From Burkholderiales bacterium (lineage in GTDB: Bacteria > Pseudomonadota > Gammaproteobacteria > Burkholderiales > SG8-39): a stretch of DNA of 59,485 bases. Under the pieces are notes generated by a model, which worked only from the letters and a program-made list of their open reading frames with translations, was not told the DNA's origin and searched no databases. Positions 1-14,085 of this stretch are shown here, one piece after another. Position 1 is the stretch's first letter; each line of letters starts with the position of its first letter. The translations under genes were made by a program, and so were the position numbers. The DNA lies in contig JAOAEA010000018.1 in NCBI GenBank assembly GCA_026417035.1, forward strand, positions 1 through 59,485, in the 5' to 3' direction.

Positions 1-226
1 GCGTCGCCCAGCGCGTGTGGCCGATGCCGAGGCGCCCCGCGAGGCCCTCCGCTGCGGCCGCGGCCTCCATCTCGGCGACGCGCCCCACGCGGCGCACGCG
101 CCGGATCTCGCGGTCCACGACCGCCACGCCCGCGGAGTCATAGCCGCGGTATTCGAGTCGCTTGAGGCCGTCGAGGAGCGTCGGGACGACGTTCCGCTCG
201 GCGATGGCTCCGACGATGCCGCACAT
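1..226 (-). CDS. glmS: Glutamine--fructose-6-phosphate aminotransferase, N-terminal fragment (cut by window edge)
   Basis: GlmS makes glucosamine-6-phosphate from fructose-6-phosphate and glutamine, the entry step to UDP-GlcNAc for peptidoglycan and LPS. Only the first 75 codons are in the window. The protein starts MCGIVGA, which places the catalytic N-terminal Cys of class II (Ntn) glutaminases at residue 2. It continues with [10 protein letters not shown] and GHTRWAT, both hallmark motifs of the GlmS glutaminase domain. It lies 55 bases downstream of glmU on the same strand, a common glmU-glmS order that supports co-transcription. The sugar-isomerase domains lie outside the window. Confidence 0.93.
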   Translation of the reverse strand, partial: MCGIVGAIAERNVVPTLLDGLKRLEYRGYDSAGVAVVDREIRRVRRVGRVAEMEAAAAAEGLAGRLGIGHTRWAT

Positions 227-228
227 CA

Positions 229-270
229 GGGATCAGGGGTCAGGGATCGGGGATCGGGGATCGGGGATCG
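229..270. repeat. Six tandem heptamers, GGGATCG-type
   Basis: Six consecutive 7-base units (GGGATCA, GGGGTCA, then four GGGATCG) fill most of the glmU-glmS gap. A two-copy version (GGGATCA-GGGATTG) occurs at 30167-30180, at the 3' end of the anti-sigma gene. The period of exactly seven is seen directly. A function is not evident. Confidence 0.85.
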
Positions 271-281
271 GAGACGGGAAG

Positions 282-1640
282 CTAGCGCTTGACGGGCTTC
301 CTGGGACGGACGTAGTCGGCCTTCTCGACCTGCGTCTTTTCGTTCAGGGCGAGCGTGCCCGGGGGCACGTCCTTCCACACCGTCGTGCCCGCGGCGATGG
401 TCGCGCCGCGGCCCACGGTCACCGGCGCCACGAGCTGCGTGTCCGAGCCGATGAACACCTCGTCCTCGATCACCGTGCGGTGCTTCGCCGCGCCGTCGTA
501 GTTGCAGGTGATGGTGCCGGCGCCGACGTTCACGTCGCGCCCCACCGCGGTGTCGCCGACGTAGGCGAGGTGGTTCGCCTTGGAGCGCGCGCCGAACGTG
601 CTCGCCTTCACCTCGACGAAGTTGCCGATGTGGACGTCCTCGCCGAGCCTCGTGCCGGGGCGGATGCGCGCGTACGGGCCGATGTGGCAGGCCGGGCCGA
701 TGTCGGCGTCCTCGATGTGGCAGAAGGGCTCGATGCGCGTGCCCGCGGCGATGCGCACGTTGCGCAACACCGAGTGTGCGCCGACGCTGACGCGATCGCC
801 GAGCTCCACCGCGCCCTCGAAGACGCAGCTCACGTCGATCGCGACGTCGCGCCCCGCGGCGAGCGTTCCCCGGATGTCGAGGCGCGCCGGGTCGGCGAGC
901 GTCACGCCGCGCTCGAGGAGCTCGTCGGCGAGGCTGCGCTGGTGGACGCGCTCGAGCTCCGCGAGCTGGGCCTTGGAATTGACGCCGAGCGTCTCCCACG
1001 CCGCCGCCGGTTGCGCCGCGCGCACGGGTACGCCTTCGGCCACCGCCATCGCGACGACGTCGGTGAGGTAGTACTCGCCCTGCGCGTTCTCGTTCGAGAG
1101 CCGACCGAGCCAGCCCGCGAGCCGCGCCGTCGGCAGCACCATGATGCCGGTGTTCACCTCGCGGATCGCGCGCTCGGCGGGGCTCGCGTCCTTCTCCTCG
1201 ACGATGCGCTTCGGCTCGCCCCCCTCGCGCACGATGCGCCCGTATCCGGTCGGATCGGCGAGCTCGACGGTGAGCACCGCCACGCCGCCCGCCGCCGCGG
1301 CCGCGAGCCTGCGCAGCGTCTCGGCGCGCGTCAGCGGCACGTCGCCGTAGAGCACCAGGGTCGGCACGGTGGCGTCGAGGTGCGGCAGCGCCTGGGCGAG
1401 CGCGTGGCCGGTGCCGAGCTGCGGCTCCTGGCGCACCCAGGCGGCGCCATCGCCGCCGATCGCTTCGCGCACCGCCTCGCCGCCGTGACCGTAGACCACG
1501 ACCACCCGCTCCGGAGAGAGCGCACGGGCGGTTGCGAGGACGTGCGCGAGGAGCGGCCGCCCGGCGAGCGGGTGCAGGACCTTGGGCAGGTCGGAGTGCA
1601 TCCGCTTGCCCTTCCCGGCGGCGAGGATGACGACGTTCAC
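282..1640 (-). CDS. glmU: Bifunctional GlcN-1-P N-acetyltransferase / GlcNAc-1-P uridylyltransferase
   Basis: GlmU acetylates glucosamine-1-phosphate and then uridylylates it to UDP-GlcNAc in the cytoplasm. At 452 residues it has the usual family length. The N-terminal pyrophosphorylase domain shows LAAGKGKRM (residues about 6-14) followed by a [10 protein letters not shown] segment. The C-terminal half is a left-handed beta-helix acyltransferase with hexapeptide repeats and the motifs [16 protein letters not shown] and NHLAYVGD. The start is a GTG at 1640 because the conserved MNVVILAAG sequence begins there. It lies upstream of glmS on the same strand, so the two consecutive UDP-GlcNAc enzymes are probably co-expressed. 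Confidence 0.96.
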   Translation of the reverse strand: MNVVILAAGKGKRMHSDLPKVLHPLAGRPLLAHVLATARALSPERVVVVYGHGGEAVREAIGGDGAAWVRQEPQLGTGHALAQALPHLDATVPTLVLYGDVPLTRAETLRRLAAAAAGGVAVLTVELADPTGYGRIVREGGEPKRIVEEKDASPAERAIREVNTGIMVLPTARLAGWLGRLSNENAQGEYYLTDVVAMAVAEGVPVRAAQPAAAWETLGVNSKAQLAELERVHQRSLADELLERGVTLADPARLDIRGTLAAGRDVAIDVSCVFEGAVELGDRVSVGAHSVLRNVRIAAGTRIEPFCHIEDADIGPACHIGPYARIRPGTRLGEDVHIGNFVEVKASTFGARSKANHLAYVGDTAVGRDVNVGAGTITCNYDGAAKHRTVIEDEVFIGSDTQLVAPVTVGRGATIAAGTTVWKDVPPGTLALNEKTQVEKADYVRPRKPVKR

Positions 1641-1773
1641 GGGATGATGCGGTGCGGAAAGGCTGCGATGGTAGCACGCGTGCCGCCCCCGCCCGAGGGC
1701 GCACTGCCTCCGTCTCCTCCCGGTGGGGGCATCCTGCTAGACTGCGCGCCGACCGTCTCCGAGGAGGATTCCG

Positions 1774-2796
1774 ATGACCCGCTTCGTCACGATCGCGTTC
1801 GCGCTGTTCGCCGCCATCCCGCTCGCGGTCCATGCCCAGGACAGCTGCAAGAACCGTGGCGAGCTCGACGCCCTTTACTGCGACGAGAACGCCGACCTGG
1901 TGGCCGATCCGCCCAAGGATCCGGCGAAGTTCCGCAACCCCTCGACCCTCGTCTTCACCTACACGCCGGTCGAGGACCCCGCGGTGTACGAGAACATCTT
2001 CCGCCCCTTCACCGAGCACCTCGCGAAGTGCACCGGCAAGCGCGTCGTCTTCTACCAGGTGCAGTCGAACGCGGCGGAGATCGAGGCGATGCGCTCGGGG
2101 CGGCTGCACGTCGGCGGCTTCTCGACCGGGCCCACGAACTACGCGGTGAACCTCGCCGGCGCGGTGCCCTTCGCGGTGAAGGGCAACGAGAAGGAGCTGC
2201 AGGGCTACCAGCTCATCTTCCTCGTGCGCAAGGACAGCCCCTACCAGAAGCTCGCCGACCTCAAGGGCAAGAAGGTGGCGCACGTGCAGCCCTCGTCGAA
2301 CTCGGGCAACCTCGCGCCGCGCGCGCTGTTCCCGAAGGAAGGGCTGGTGCCCGACCAGGACTACAAGGTCCTCTACTCGGGCAAGCACGACCAGACGGTG
2401 ATGGGCGTGCTCTCGGGCGACTACGACGGCGGCCCGGTCGCCTCGGACGTGTTCAAGCGCATGGTGGACCGCGGCCAGGTCAAGGCCGAGGACTTCCGCA
2501 TCATCTACCGCAGCCAGACATTCCCGACCTCCTCGTTCGCCTACGCGCACGACCTCGATCCGAAGCTGCGCGAGACGCTGCTCAAGTGCTTCTACGACTA
2601 CCGCTTCACGCCGGAGATGCAGAAGGCCTTCGACGGCGCGGACCGCTTCTTCCCGATCACGTACAAGGAGCACTGGGCGATCGTGCGCCAGGTGGCCGAC
2701 GCGAGCGGCGAGAAGTTCAACAAGGCGGCGTTCGAGAACCTGCAGAAGCGCGAGGCCGAGGCCGCCGCGAAGAAGGCCGCCGAGAAGAAGCAGTGA
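1774..2796 (+). CDS. phnD: Phosphonate/phosphite-type ABC transporter substrate-binding protein
   Basis: Periplasmic binding protein of the PhnD family (340 residues), delivering a phosphorus oxyanion such as phosphonate, phosphite or phosphate ester to PhnCE. A Sec signal peptide (about residues 1-21, ending VHAQ) is followed by the family core, with [22 protein letters not shown] and [10 protein letters not shown], the last resembling the Ser-rich oxyanion-binding loop. A strong Shine-Dalgarno GAGGAGGA (1761-1768) sits five bases before the ATG, and a TAGACT -10-like box is at 1738-1743. Four Cys follow the signal peptide. The last 20 residues form a Lys/Ala/Glu-rich tail unusual for the family. 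It is first in a four-gene operon. The true ligand cannot be told from sequence. Confidence 0.88.
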   Translation: MTRFVTIAFALFAAIPLAVHAQDSCKNRGELDALYCDENADLVADPPKDPAKFRNPSTLVFTYTPVEDPAVYENIFRPFTEHLAKCTGKRVVFYQVQSNAAEIEAMRSGRLHVGGFSTGPTNYAVNLAGAVPFAVKGNEKELQGYQLIFLVRKDSPYQKLADLKGKKVAHVQPSSNSGNLAPRALFPKEGLVPDQDYKVLYSGKHDQTVMGVLSGDYDGGPVASDVFKRMVDRGQVKAEDFRIIYRSQTFPTSSFAYAHDLDPKLRETLLKCFYDYRFTPEMQKAFDGADRFFPITYKEHWAIVRQVADASGEKFNKAAFENLQKREAEAAAKKAAEKKQ

Positions 2797-3575
2797 GCGC
2801 GGCCGCGCCGAGCGCCGACGGCGCCGCGCTTTCGATCCGCCGCCTCGTCAAGGAATACGTCCCCGGCAAGCCGGTCCTCGCGGGGATCGATCTCGACGTC
2901 GCGCCGCGCGGCCTGGTCGGGATCATCGGCGCCTCGGGCACGGGCAAGTCCACGCTCGTGCGCTGCATCAACCGGCTGGTCGCGCCGACCGCCGGGGAGA
3001 TCCTCTTCGAGGGCGCCGACCTCGCCCGGCTCTCGGGCGAGGCCCTGCGCCGCGCGCGGCGGCGCATCGGGATGGTGTTCCAGGAATACAACCTCGTCGA
3101 GCGCCTGTCGGTGATGGAGAACGTGCTCTCCGGGCGCCTCGGCTACGTGTCTCCGTGGCAGGCCTGGCTGCGCCGCTACCCGGAAGCGGACGTGGAGAAC
3201 GCCTTCGCGCTCCTCGATCAGGTCGGCCTGGGCGAGTTCGCCCACCAGCGCGCCGACAGCCTCTCGGGCGGTCAGCGGCAGCGGGTGGGGATCGCGCGCG
3301 CGCTCATGCAGCAGCCGAGCCTGCTGCTCGCCGACGAGCCGACCTCCTCGCTCGATCCGCGCACCTCGGTCGAGATCATGAGCCTCATCCGCGAGCTCGC
3401 CCGCGGGCGCGGCATCCCGGTGCTCGTCAACATGCACGACGTCGAGCTCGCCAAGCGCTTCTCCGACCGCATCGTCGGCATGGCGGGCGGACGGATCGTC
3501 TTCGACGGGCCGCCCGAGGCGCTCGACGACGAGACGCTCGCGCGCATCTACGGCGGGCGGGGGTGGCTCGCGTGA
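2793..3575 (+). CDS. phnC: Phosphonate-type ABC transporter ATP-binding protein
   Basis: Cytoplasmic ATPase of the importer, 260 residues. It shows Walker [11 protein letters not shown]-loop [17 protein letters not shown], signature [15 protein letters not shown] and Walker [13 protein letters not shown], with the MHDVELAK switch-His region. The Q-loop wording and DPRTSVEIM are typical of PhnC rather than of generic ABC ATPases. The start is a GTG overlapping the phnD stop by four bases (GTGA), indicating translational coupling. A much longer reading frame runs upstream in this frame but is only GC-driven; no recognisable domain precedes the GTG. Confidence 0.93.
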   Translation: MSAAAPSADGAALSIRRLVKEYVPGKPVLAGIDLDVAPRGLVGIIGASGTGKSTLVRCINRLVAPTAGEILFEGADLARLSGEALRRARRRIGMVFQEYNLVERLSVMENVLSGRLGYVSPWQAWLRRYPEADVENAFALLDQVGLGEFAHQRADSLSGGQRQRVGIARALMQQPSLLLADEPTSSLDPRTSVEIMSLIRELARGRGIPVLVNMHDVELAKRFSDRIVGMAGGRIVFDGPPEALDDETLARIYGGRGWLA

Positions 3576-4375
3576 GCACGTCCGCGCGGACGGCCTTCCC
3601 GACGAACTGGTGGCATCGCGCCGCATGGCTCGCGGTGGCGGCCTATGTCGCCTATGCCGCCTCGCGGCTCGACTTCACGTGGGCGCGGTTCACCACCGGG
3701 CTCGGGCAGGGTGCGCGCTTCCTCGACCGCATGTTCCCGCCCGACTTCGCGCGCTGGGAGCTCATGCTGAAGGGGCTCGTCGAGAGCCTCGAGATGGCGA
3801 TCCTCGCCTCCGCTGTCGGCGTGGCGCTGTCGCTGCCGATCGGGCTCTTCGCCGCGCGCAACCTCATGCCGGCATGGGCGACCTGGCCGGCGCGGCTGGT
3901 GATCGCCCTGTCGCGGTCGTTCCACCCCGTGATCGTCGCGATCCTGTTCGTGAAGGCGGTCGGCTTCGGCGCGCTCGCCGGCATCCTCGCGCTCGTGGTC
4001 GCCTCCGTCGGGTTCGTCGGCAAGCTGTTCGCCGAGGCGATCGAGGAGATCTCGCTCAAGCAGGTCGAAGCCGTGCGCGCCACTGGCGCGCCGTTCGCGA
4101 GCGTCGTCGCCTACGGGGTGCTGCCGCAGGTGTTCGGCCGCTTCGTCGGCTTCGCCACCTACCAGCTCGACTCCAACCTGCGCAACTCGACGATGGTCGG
4201 CATCGTCGGCGCGGGCGGCATCGGCGGCACGCTCTTCGCCGCGTTCCAGCGCTTCGACTACGACTTCGTGTGCGCCATCCTCGTGTCGATCATCGCCATG
4301 ATCATGGCCGGGGAGCTCGCCGCGAACTGGGTGCGCCGCGTGTTCGTGCAGCGCGGCCGCGTGGACGAGGAATGA
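3572..4375 (+). CDS. phnE: Phosphonate-type ABC transporter permease, first copy
   Basis: Inner-membrane permease, 267 residues, with about six hydrophobic segments. The EAA loop that docks onto PhnC is visible as [19 protein letters not shown]. The family motif [11 protein letters not shown] is near the C-terminus. The GTG start overlaps phnC by four bases. It is paired with a second, divergent PhnE directly downstream, so the pore is probably a heterodimer of the two permeases, as known for two-PhnE operons in other bacteria (inference). Confidence 0.92.
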   Translation: MSTSARTAFPTNWWHRAAWLAVAAYVAYAASRLDFTWARFTTGLGQGARFLDRMFPPDFARWELMLKGLVESLEMAILASAVGVALSLPIGLFAARNLMPAWATWPARLVIALSRSFHPVIVAILFVKAVGFGALAGILALVVASVGFVGKLFAEAIEEISLKQVEAVRATGAPFASVVAYGVLPQVFGRFVGFATYQLDSNLRNSTMVGIVGAGGIGGTLFAAFQRFDYDFVCAILVSIIAMIMAGELAANWVRRVFVQRGRVDEE

Positions 4376-5184
4376 GCGCGGGCGAGGCCGCGGCGGCGGC
4401 GCGCACCTGGCGGCGGTTCACGCCGGCCCAGCGCCTCGCGCGCTTCGCCGTCTATCTCGCCATGGTCGCGGCGGTGGTCGCCTCGATCCGGCACGTCGAG
4501 GTGATCCCGGAATTCCTCTACGACGCCCCCGAGCAGGTGCGCGACCTCCTCGCGCGCATGTGGCCGGTGGACGTGGCGCACTACCCGGCGGGCGTGCACG
4601 ACGCGCTCGTCGACACGCTGCACATCGCCACGCTCGGCACGCTGCTCGCGCTGGCGATGGCGGCGCCCGTGGGCGTGCTCGCGGCGCGCAACGTCGTGCC
4701 CGTGACGGCGGTGAACCTCGCAGCGCGGTTCGTCCTCGTGTCGAGCCGCTCGGTGAACTCGCTCGTGTGGGCGCTCCTTTTCGTGGCGGTGTTCGGGCCG
4801 GGGCCGCTCGCGGGCACGCTCGCGATCGCCTTCCGCTCCATCGGTTTCGTCGGCAAGCTCCTCGGCGAGGCGCTCGAGGAGGCCGACCCGGGCACGATCG
4901 AGGCACTGCGCGCGGTCGGCGCGCCCTGGTTCGCCGTGCTCGCCAAGGGCTACTGGCCGCAGGTGCAGCCGGCGTTCTGGTCGGTGGCCCTCTTCCGGTG
5001 GGACATCAACGTGCGGGAGTCGGCGGTGCTCGGCCTGGTGGGCGCCGGTGGCATCGGCATGGCGCTCGACACGGCGCTCAACCTCTTCCAGTGGAACCGG
5101 GTGGCCACGGTGCTCGCGGCGATCTTCATCGTCGTCCTTGCGGCAGAAGTCGCAGTCACCGCCATCCGCAAGCGGGTGCTCTGA
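4372..5184 (+). CDS. phnE: Phosphonate-type ABC transporter permease, second copy
   Basis: Second permease, 270 residues, overlapping the first by four bases (ATGA). Its EAA loop reads EALEEADPGTIEALRAVGAP and the C-terminal motif is VLGLVGAGGIGMAL. It has about six membrane segments and a longer cytoplasmic N-terminus than its partner. The two copies are clearly diverged, so this is not a recent tandem duplication. No C-P lyase or phosphite dehydrogenase gene follows. The operon ends here, 97 bases before the next gene. Confidence 0.92.
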   Translation: MSAGEAAAAARTWRRFTPAQRLARFAVYLAMVAAVVASIRHVEVIPEFLYDAPEQVRDLLARMWPVDVAHYPAGVHDALVDTLHIATLGTLLALAMAAPVGVLAARNVVPVTAVNLAARFVLVSSRSVNSLVWALLFVAVFGPGPLAGTLAIAFRSIGFVGKLLGEALEEADPGTIEALRAVGAPWFAVLAKGYWPQVQPAFWSVALFRWDINVRESAVLGLVGAGGIGMALDTALNLFQWNRVATVLAAIFIVVLAAEVAVTAIRKRVL

Positions 5185-5207
5185 GGAGCCGCCGGCCGGG
5201 CGTCATC

Positions 5208-5213
5208 TAGAAT
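5208..5213 (+). promoter_or_regulatory. TAGAAT -10-like box before the DUF4124 gene
   Basis: TAGAAT about 70 bases upstream of the DUF4124 start, in the gap after phnE. No good -35 hexamer was seen, so this is a weak prediction. Confidence 0.35.
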
Positions 5214-5281
5214 GGCCCTGTGGCCGTTGAAGGCGCGGGCGCCCGTCCCCGGCGGCGCCCGACGACGGCCGAGGAGGGTTC

Positions 5282-5917
5282 ATGCGCTTGCCTCCCCTTT
5301 CGAACCCGGCACGTGCCGCGATGCTCCTCGCGGCGCTCGGCCTCGCGCTCGCGGCGCCTGCCGCCGCGCAGCAAGTCTATAAATGGGTGGACGAGACCGG
5401 GCGCGTCCACTACTCGAACTCGCCGCCGCCGCAGGGCGCGGCGCGCGGTCCGGTGCAGTCGATCGAGCAGAAGGTCACCACCGTGCCGTCGCCGGTCGAC
5501 CAGGACGCGGTGCGCGACCGCCGCGAGCAGGAACTGCGGAACCGCGTCGAGCAGCTCGAGCGCGAGCGGGATCGCGAGCGCGCGGCGGCCGGTGCCCAGC
5601 CGTCTTACTCCGCCGCGGCGCAGGCCGAGGCGGAGCGCCGCTGGCGCGAACAGTGCCGCGCGAACCGCGGCACCGACTGCGAGGGCACGCCCTACTACGA
5701 ACCCGCCTATGGCGGGGTCTACCCGATGCCGCCGGTGGTCCGGCCGCCGATCGCGAACCGCCCCGGCTTTCCCAGCGTCGTCCCGCCCGGGTACACGGTC
5801 GGGCCGGGCCCCGGGGGCATCGGCGGCGCCTACGTTCCGATGCCGCCGCCGCCACGTCCCGATCCGCCGGCGCCGATGGCTCCGCCTCGGCCTCGCCCCA
5901 CGCCTTTGCAGCAGTAG
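5282..5917 (+). CDS. DUF4124 domain protein, exported, proline-rich C-terminus
   Basis: Envelope protein of 211 residues and unknown function. A signal peptide (about residues 1-30, ending AAPAAAQ) precedes the short DUF4124 signature [21 protein letters not shown] charged helical stretch rich in Arg/Glu (about residues 75-105, probably coiled coil) comes next, then a Pro/Gly-rich tail. The ATG is preceded by GAGGAGGG (5271-5278). DUF4124 proteins are common in beta- and gammaproteobacteria and are thought to act in the periplasm; no partner is evident here. Confidence 0.8.
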   Translation: MRLPPLSNPARAAMLLAALGLALAAPAAAQQVYKWVDETGRVHYSNSPPPQGAARGPVQSIEQKVTTVPSPVDQDAVRDRREQELRNRVEQLERERDRERAAAGAQPSYSAAAQAEAERRWREQCRANRGTDCEGTPYYEPAYGGVYPMPPVVRPPIANRPGFPSVVPPGYTVGPGPGGIGGAYVPMPPPPRPDPPAPMAPPRPRPTPLQQ

Positions 5918-5956
5918 TCGCGACTGCGACGCTCCGGCCTCGCCCGGGCGGAGGTG

Positions 5957-5987
5957 AAAAACACGAGGGGCGCCGCAGCGCCCCTCG
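5957..5987 (-). terminator. Rho-independent terminator after gltD
   Basis: A 10-bp perfect stem (5964-5973 with 5978-5987) closes a CGCA tetraloop. On the minus strand it is followed by GTGTTTTT, giving the U-run, and it lies 22 bases beyond the gltD stop. Confidence 0.85.
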
Positions 5988-6008
5988 CGTCGTTCCGTCC
6001 GACTGCCG

Positions 6009-7487
6009 TCAGCGCGGAAGCTCGGAGCTTCCCATCAGGAACTCGTCCACCGCGCGGGCGCACTGCCGGCCCTCGCGGATCGCCCACACGACGAGCGACT
6101 GGCCGCGGCGCATGTCGCCCGCCGCGAAGACCTTCGCCACGTTCGTCGCGTAGCAGCCGGGGCCGTCGGTGGTCGCGTTCGCGTTGCCGCGCGCGTCCTT
6201 TGCGACGCCGAACGCGTCGAGCACGCCGCCCGCCGGAGAGACGAAGCCCATCGCCAGCAGGACCAAGTCGGCGTCGATGATCTGCTCGCTGCCCGGCACT
6301 TCGACCGGCTTGCCATCCTTCCATTCCAAGCGCACGGTTTTCAGTTGCTTGACGCGGCCCTTGTCCTTGCCGCTGCCGGCGATGAACTCTTTGGTGGCGA
6401 TCGCAAATTCGCGCGCGCAACCTTCTTCGTGGCTGGAACTGGTGCGCAGCTTGATCGGCCAGTAGGGCCAGGTGAGCAGCTTGTTCTCGTGCTCCGGCGG
6501 CTGCGGGAGCAGCTCGAACTGGGTCACCGACCGCGCGCCGTGGCGGTTCGACGTGCCGACGCAGTCCGACCCCGTGTCGCCGCCGCCGATCACGACCACG
6601 TGCTTGCCCGTCGCCGTGATCTGCCCCGGGACGCGGTCGCCCGCGACGACCCGGTTCTGCTGCGGCAGGAACTCCATCGCGAAGTGCACGCCGGCGAGCT
6701 CGCGGCCCGGCACGGGCAGGTCGCGCGGGACTTCGGCGCCCCCGGCGAGGACGACGGCGTCGAACTCCGCGAGGAGCTCGCCCGGCTCGACCGCTTCCCT
6801 GGCGAGGTCGTTGATGCCGGCGCCGAGCGGCCGCCTGCCCACGCGGACGCCCGGGCGGAAGACCACGCCCTCGGCGCGCATCTGCTCGATGCGCCGGTCG
6901 ATGTGGTGCTTCTCCATCTTGAAGTCCGGGATGCCGTAGCGCAGCAGCCCCCCGATGCGGTCGTTCTTCTCGTACACGGTGACGTCGTGCCCGGCGCGCG
7001 CGAGCTGCTGCGCGCACGCGAGCCCCGCCGGGCCCGAGCCGACGACCGCGACGCGCTTGCCGGTCTTGCGCGCCGGCGGCAGGGGCGCGACCCAGCCCTC
7101 CTCCCAGCCCTTGTCGATGATCGCGTGCTCGATCGACTTGATCCCGACCGGGTCGTTGTTGATGTTGAGCGTGCACGCCGCCTCGCACGGCGCCGGGCAG
7201 ACGCGCCCGGTGAACTCCGGGAAATTGTTGGTCGAGTGCAGCGTGTCGAGCGCGGTGCGCCAGTCCTGCCGGTAAACGAGGTCGTTGAAGTCGGGGATGA
7301 TGTTGTTCACGGGGCAGCCGTTCATACAGAACGGGATGCCGCAGTCCATGCAGCGCGCGCCCTGGATGCCCGCTTCCTCGTCGGTGAGGTGCAGGACGAA
7401 CTCGCGGTAGTGTTTCACGCGCTCGGAAGGCGGCTCCGCCGCTTCCTGGAGCCGCTGGTATTCCATGAACCCGGTGATCTTGCCCAT
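6009..7487 (-). CDS. gltD: Glutamate synthase (NADPH) small subunit
   Basis: Beta subunit of GOGAT, 492 residues, passing electrons from NADPH to the GltB subunit for glutamate formation. The N-terminal Cys-rich region ([16 protein letters not shown], then [15 protein letters not shown]) carries the 4Fe-4S ligands. The FAD-binding fingerprint [18 protein letters not shown] is near residue 148, and the NADPH-binding [13 protein letters not shown] follows around residue 290. The length matches the family. It sits downstream of gltB on the same strand across a 190-base gap holding a tandem repeat, and a strong terminator follows it. Confidence 0.96.
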   Translation of the reverse strand: MGKITGFMEYQRLQEAAEPPSERVKHYREFVLHLTDEEAGIQGARCMDCGIPFCMNGCPVNNIIPDFNDLVYRQDWRTALDTLHSTNNFPEFTGRVCPAPCEAACTLNINNDPVGIKSIEHAIIDKGWEEGWVAPLPPARKTGKRVAVVGSGPAGLACAQQLARAGHDVTVYEKNDRIGGLLRYGIPDFKMEKHHIDRRIEQMRAEGVVFRPGVRVGRRPLGAGINDLAREAVEPGELLAEFDAVVLAGGAEVPRDLPVPGRELAGVHFAMEFLPQQNRVVAGDRVPGQITATGKHVVVIGGGDTGSDCVGTSNRHGARSVTQFELLPQPPEHENKLLTWPYWPIKLRTSSSHEEGCAREFAIATKEFIAGSGKDKGRVKQLKTVRLEWKDGKPVEVPGSEQIIDADLVLLAMGFVSPAGGVLDAFGVAKDARGNANATTDGPGCYATNVAKVFAAGDMRRGQSLVVWAIREGRQCARAVDEFLMGSSELPR

Positions 7488-7639
7488 TCGCTCAATCCAA
7501 GAAACCGATTGGTCGCAACCGCAGCGGACGCCGTGGGCGCAGGGGCGGCGCCCTGCAGTCGCGCGGCCCCGTGACCACGGTCTCGGCCATGCCGCCGGCC
7601 GTGACGGGAACCGCTCCTTGCCCGGCGTGCCTCGGCGCC

Positions 7640-7666
7640 CTCTGCGTCCTCTGCGTCCTCTGCGTT
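7640..7666. repeat. Three tandem nonamers CTCTGCGT(C/T) in the gltB-gltD gap
   Basis: CTCTGCGTC, CTCTGCGTC and CTCTGCGTT lie head to tail just beyond the gltB stop. On the other strand this reads AACGCAGAGGACGCAGAGG, which shares its core with the inverted-repeat element at 53549-53694. The remaining gltB-gltD gap (7488-7639) shows no gene or clear promoter. Confidence 0.8.
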
Positions 7667-7677
7667 GAGTTCGCCGC

Positions 7678-12336
<4,659 letters not shown>

Positions 12337-12415
12337 GGGAACACCTCGAAGCACGTGCGCACGCGAAGCGGGCGCGGCGACCGCCGCCGTGCCGTTTCTT
12401 CACGCGGAACCGTCA

Positions 12416-12444
12416 AATATACGCGCCATTCCTTGGCGCCTCAA
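12416..12444 (-). promoter_or_regulatory. Sigma-70-like promoter of gltB with an inverted repeat in the spacer
   Basis: On the minus strand, TTGAGG (12439-12444), a 17-base spacer and TATATT (12416-12421) make a good -35/-10 pair about 80 bases upstream of gltB. The spacer overlaps an inverted repeat GCGCCA-N5-TGGCGC (12423-12428 with 12434-12439), a plausible operator. Confidence 0.7.
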
Positions 12445-12475
12445 GCGGTTACCGCAGCGCAGCGCGGGAGCGCGC

Positions 12476-13564
12476 TCAGGCCGGCGCGGCGCAGGCCGCG
12501 AGCGTTTCGGAGAGCCTTTCCGCGGGCGTGTCGGAGCGGATGTAAGCGCTCCCGATCCGTCTCAGGAGCACGAGGCGCAGCCTCCCCCCCTGCACTTTCT
12601 TGTCGAAGCTCATGAGGTCGAGGTAGCGCTCGACGCCGAGGGGCGGCCCGGCCACCGGGAGGCCGGCGCGTGCGACGAGCCGGCGCACGCGCTCGACATC
12701 GGCGGCGGTGAGGTCCCCCAGGCGCCGCGAGAGCTCGGCGGCCATCACCATCCCGGCGCCGACTGCCTCGCCGTGCAGCCAGGTTCCGAAACCCAGCCCG
12801 GCTTCGATCGCGTGGCCGAACGTGTGCCCGAGGTTGAGGAGCGCCCGGTCGCCGGTCTCCCGCTCGTCGCGCGCGACGATCTCCGCCTTGATCTCCACCG
12901 ACCGCCGGACCGCGTGCGTGAGCGCCTCGGATTCGCGGGCGACGAGCCGATCCACGTGCGCCTCGAGCCACTCGAAGAAGGCGGCGTCCCGGATGAGCCC
13001 GTGCTTGATGATCTCGGCGAGGCCGGCGGCGACCTCGCGGCCCGGAAGCGTGTCGAGCGCACCCACGTCGGCGAGCACTAACTGTGGCTGATGGAAAGCC
13101 CCGATCATGTTCTTGCCGAGGGGGTGGTTGATGCCCGTCTTGCCCCCCACCGACGAGTCGACCTGCGCGAGCAGCGTCGTCGGCACCTGGATGAAGGGCA
13201 CCCCGCGCATGAACGTCGCCGCGGCGAAGCCGGCGAGGTCGCCGACAACCCCGCCGCCCAGCGCGATCACGGTCGTCTGACGGTCGCAGCGCTCGCCCAA
13301 GAGACCGTCGAAGACCCGGTTGAGCGTGGCCCAGTCCTTGTGCGCCTCGCCGTCGGGCACGACGATGCGCGTCGCCCGCACGCCGGCCGTCTCGAGCGGC
13401 CTGGCGAGGCGCTCGAGGTAGAGCGGCGCCACGGTCGTGTTCGACACGATCGCCACGCGCCGCGCCGCGAGGTGCGGCAGCACGAGGTCGGCCCGGCCGA
13501 TGAGACCGGTGCCGATGTGGATCGGGTAGCTGCGCTCGGCGAGCGCTACGCGGACAGTTTGCAT
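12476..13564 (-). CDS. aroB: 3-Dehydroquinate synthase
   Basis: Second step of the shikimate pathway: DAHP to 3-dehydroquinate, NAD- and metal-dependent, cytoplasmic. The length of 362 residues is normal. Conserved motifs seen are [30 protein letters not shown] split over the NAD-binding loop, [21 protein letters not shown], and the metal-ligand region [12 protein letters not shown] with GEAVGAGM. Its ATG lies inside the end of aroK (19-base overlap), so it is translated as aroK-aroB, the usual proteobacterial order downstream of pilQ. Confidence 0.97.
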   Translation of the reverse strand: MQTVRVALAERSYPIHIGTGLIGRADLVLPHLAARRVAIVSNTTVAPLYLERLARPLETAGVRATRIVVPDGEAHKDWATLNRVFDGLLGERCDRQTTVIALGGGVVGDLAGFAAATFMRGVPFIQVPTTLLAQVDSSVGGKTGINHPLGKNMIGAFHQPQLVLADVGALDTLPGREVAAGLAEIIKHGLIRDAAFFEWLEAHVDRLVARESEALTHAVRRSVEIKAEIVARDERETGDRALLNLGHTFGHAIEAGLGFGTWLHGEAVGAGMVMAAELSRRLGDLTAADVERVRRLVARAGLPVAGPPLGVERYLDLMSFDKKVQGGRLRLVLLRRIGSAYIRSDTPAERLSETLAACAAPA

Positions 13565-14079
13565 TCGTCGGGCAGCCGCGCGAGCAGCTGCCCCACCAGC
13601 ATGCCCGCGCTCTGGCGGCCGGTCTCGATCACCAGGTCGGCGACCTCGCGGTAAAGGGGATCCCGGGCCGCGTGCAACGCCTCGAGCTTCGCCAGCGGAT
13701 CGGCCGTCTGCAGGAGCGGCCGGCCCTTGTCGTGCCGCGTGCGCTGCCAGAGCTGCCGCGGGTCGGCCGCGAGATAGACGACGAAGCCCCGCGCGGCGAG
13801 CCGTTCGCGATTCCGCGGATCGAGGACGACGCCTCCGCCGGTGGCGAGCACGACGTCGTCGAGCGCCGTCAGCTCGTCGAGCACCTGCGCTTCGCGGGCG
13901 CGGAAGCCGGCCTCGCCTTCGATCTCGAAGATGACCGGGATCTTCACGCCGGTGCGCGCCTCGATCTCGTGGTCGGTGTCGAGGAAGCGCTTGCCGAGCC
14001 GCCGCGCGAGGAGCCGCCCGACGGTGGTCTTACCGGCGCCCATCAGCCCGACGAGGAAGACATTGCGGCTCGTGCGCAT
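13546..14079 (-). CDS. aroK: Shikimate kinase
   Basis: Phosphorylates shikimate with ATP; 177 residues, the normal size. It shows Walker [12 protein letters not shown], the shikimate-binding FLDTDHEIE and ATGGGVVLD, and a lid region around RPLLQTADP. The gene has no Shine-Dalgarno: a TAGAAT box lies exactly six bases before the ATG, suggesting a leaderless mRNA. It overlaps aroB by 19 bases. A hairpin (14141-14167) separates it from pilQ upstream, so aroKB may have its own promoter despite the conserved pil-aro order. Confidence 0.95.
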   Translation of the reverse strand: MRTSRNVFLVGLMGAGKTTVGRLLARRLGKRFLDTDHEIEARTGVKIPVIFEIEGEAGFRAREAQVLDELTALDDVVLATGGGVVLDPRNRERLAARGFVVYLAADPRQLWQRTRHDKGRPLLQTADPLAKLEALHAARDPLYREVADLVIETGRQSAGMLVGQLLARLPDECKLSA

Positions 14080-14085
14080 CGGCCG

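Noticed and set aside
229-270. Possible CRISPR array
   Set aside because: Units are only seven bases with no spacers, and no cas genes are present anywhere in the window.
162-2673. Very long open frames on both strands over glmU and phnD
   Set aside because: They are GC-driven shadows: low-complexity Arg/Ala/Gly-rich translations with no domains, overlapping GlmU and PhnD, which have full family motifs.
5214-5222. TAGAAT-GGCCCT-GTG, a further apparent leaderless start
   Set aside because: The frame from this GTG overlaps the DUF4124 gene out of frame with a junk-like translation, while DUF4124 has a strong Shine-Dalgarno at its own ATG.
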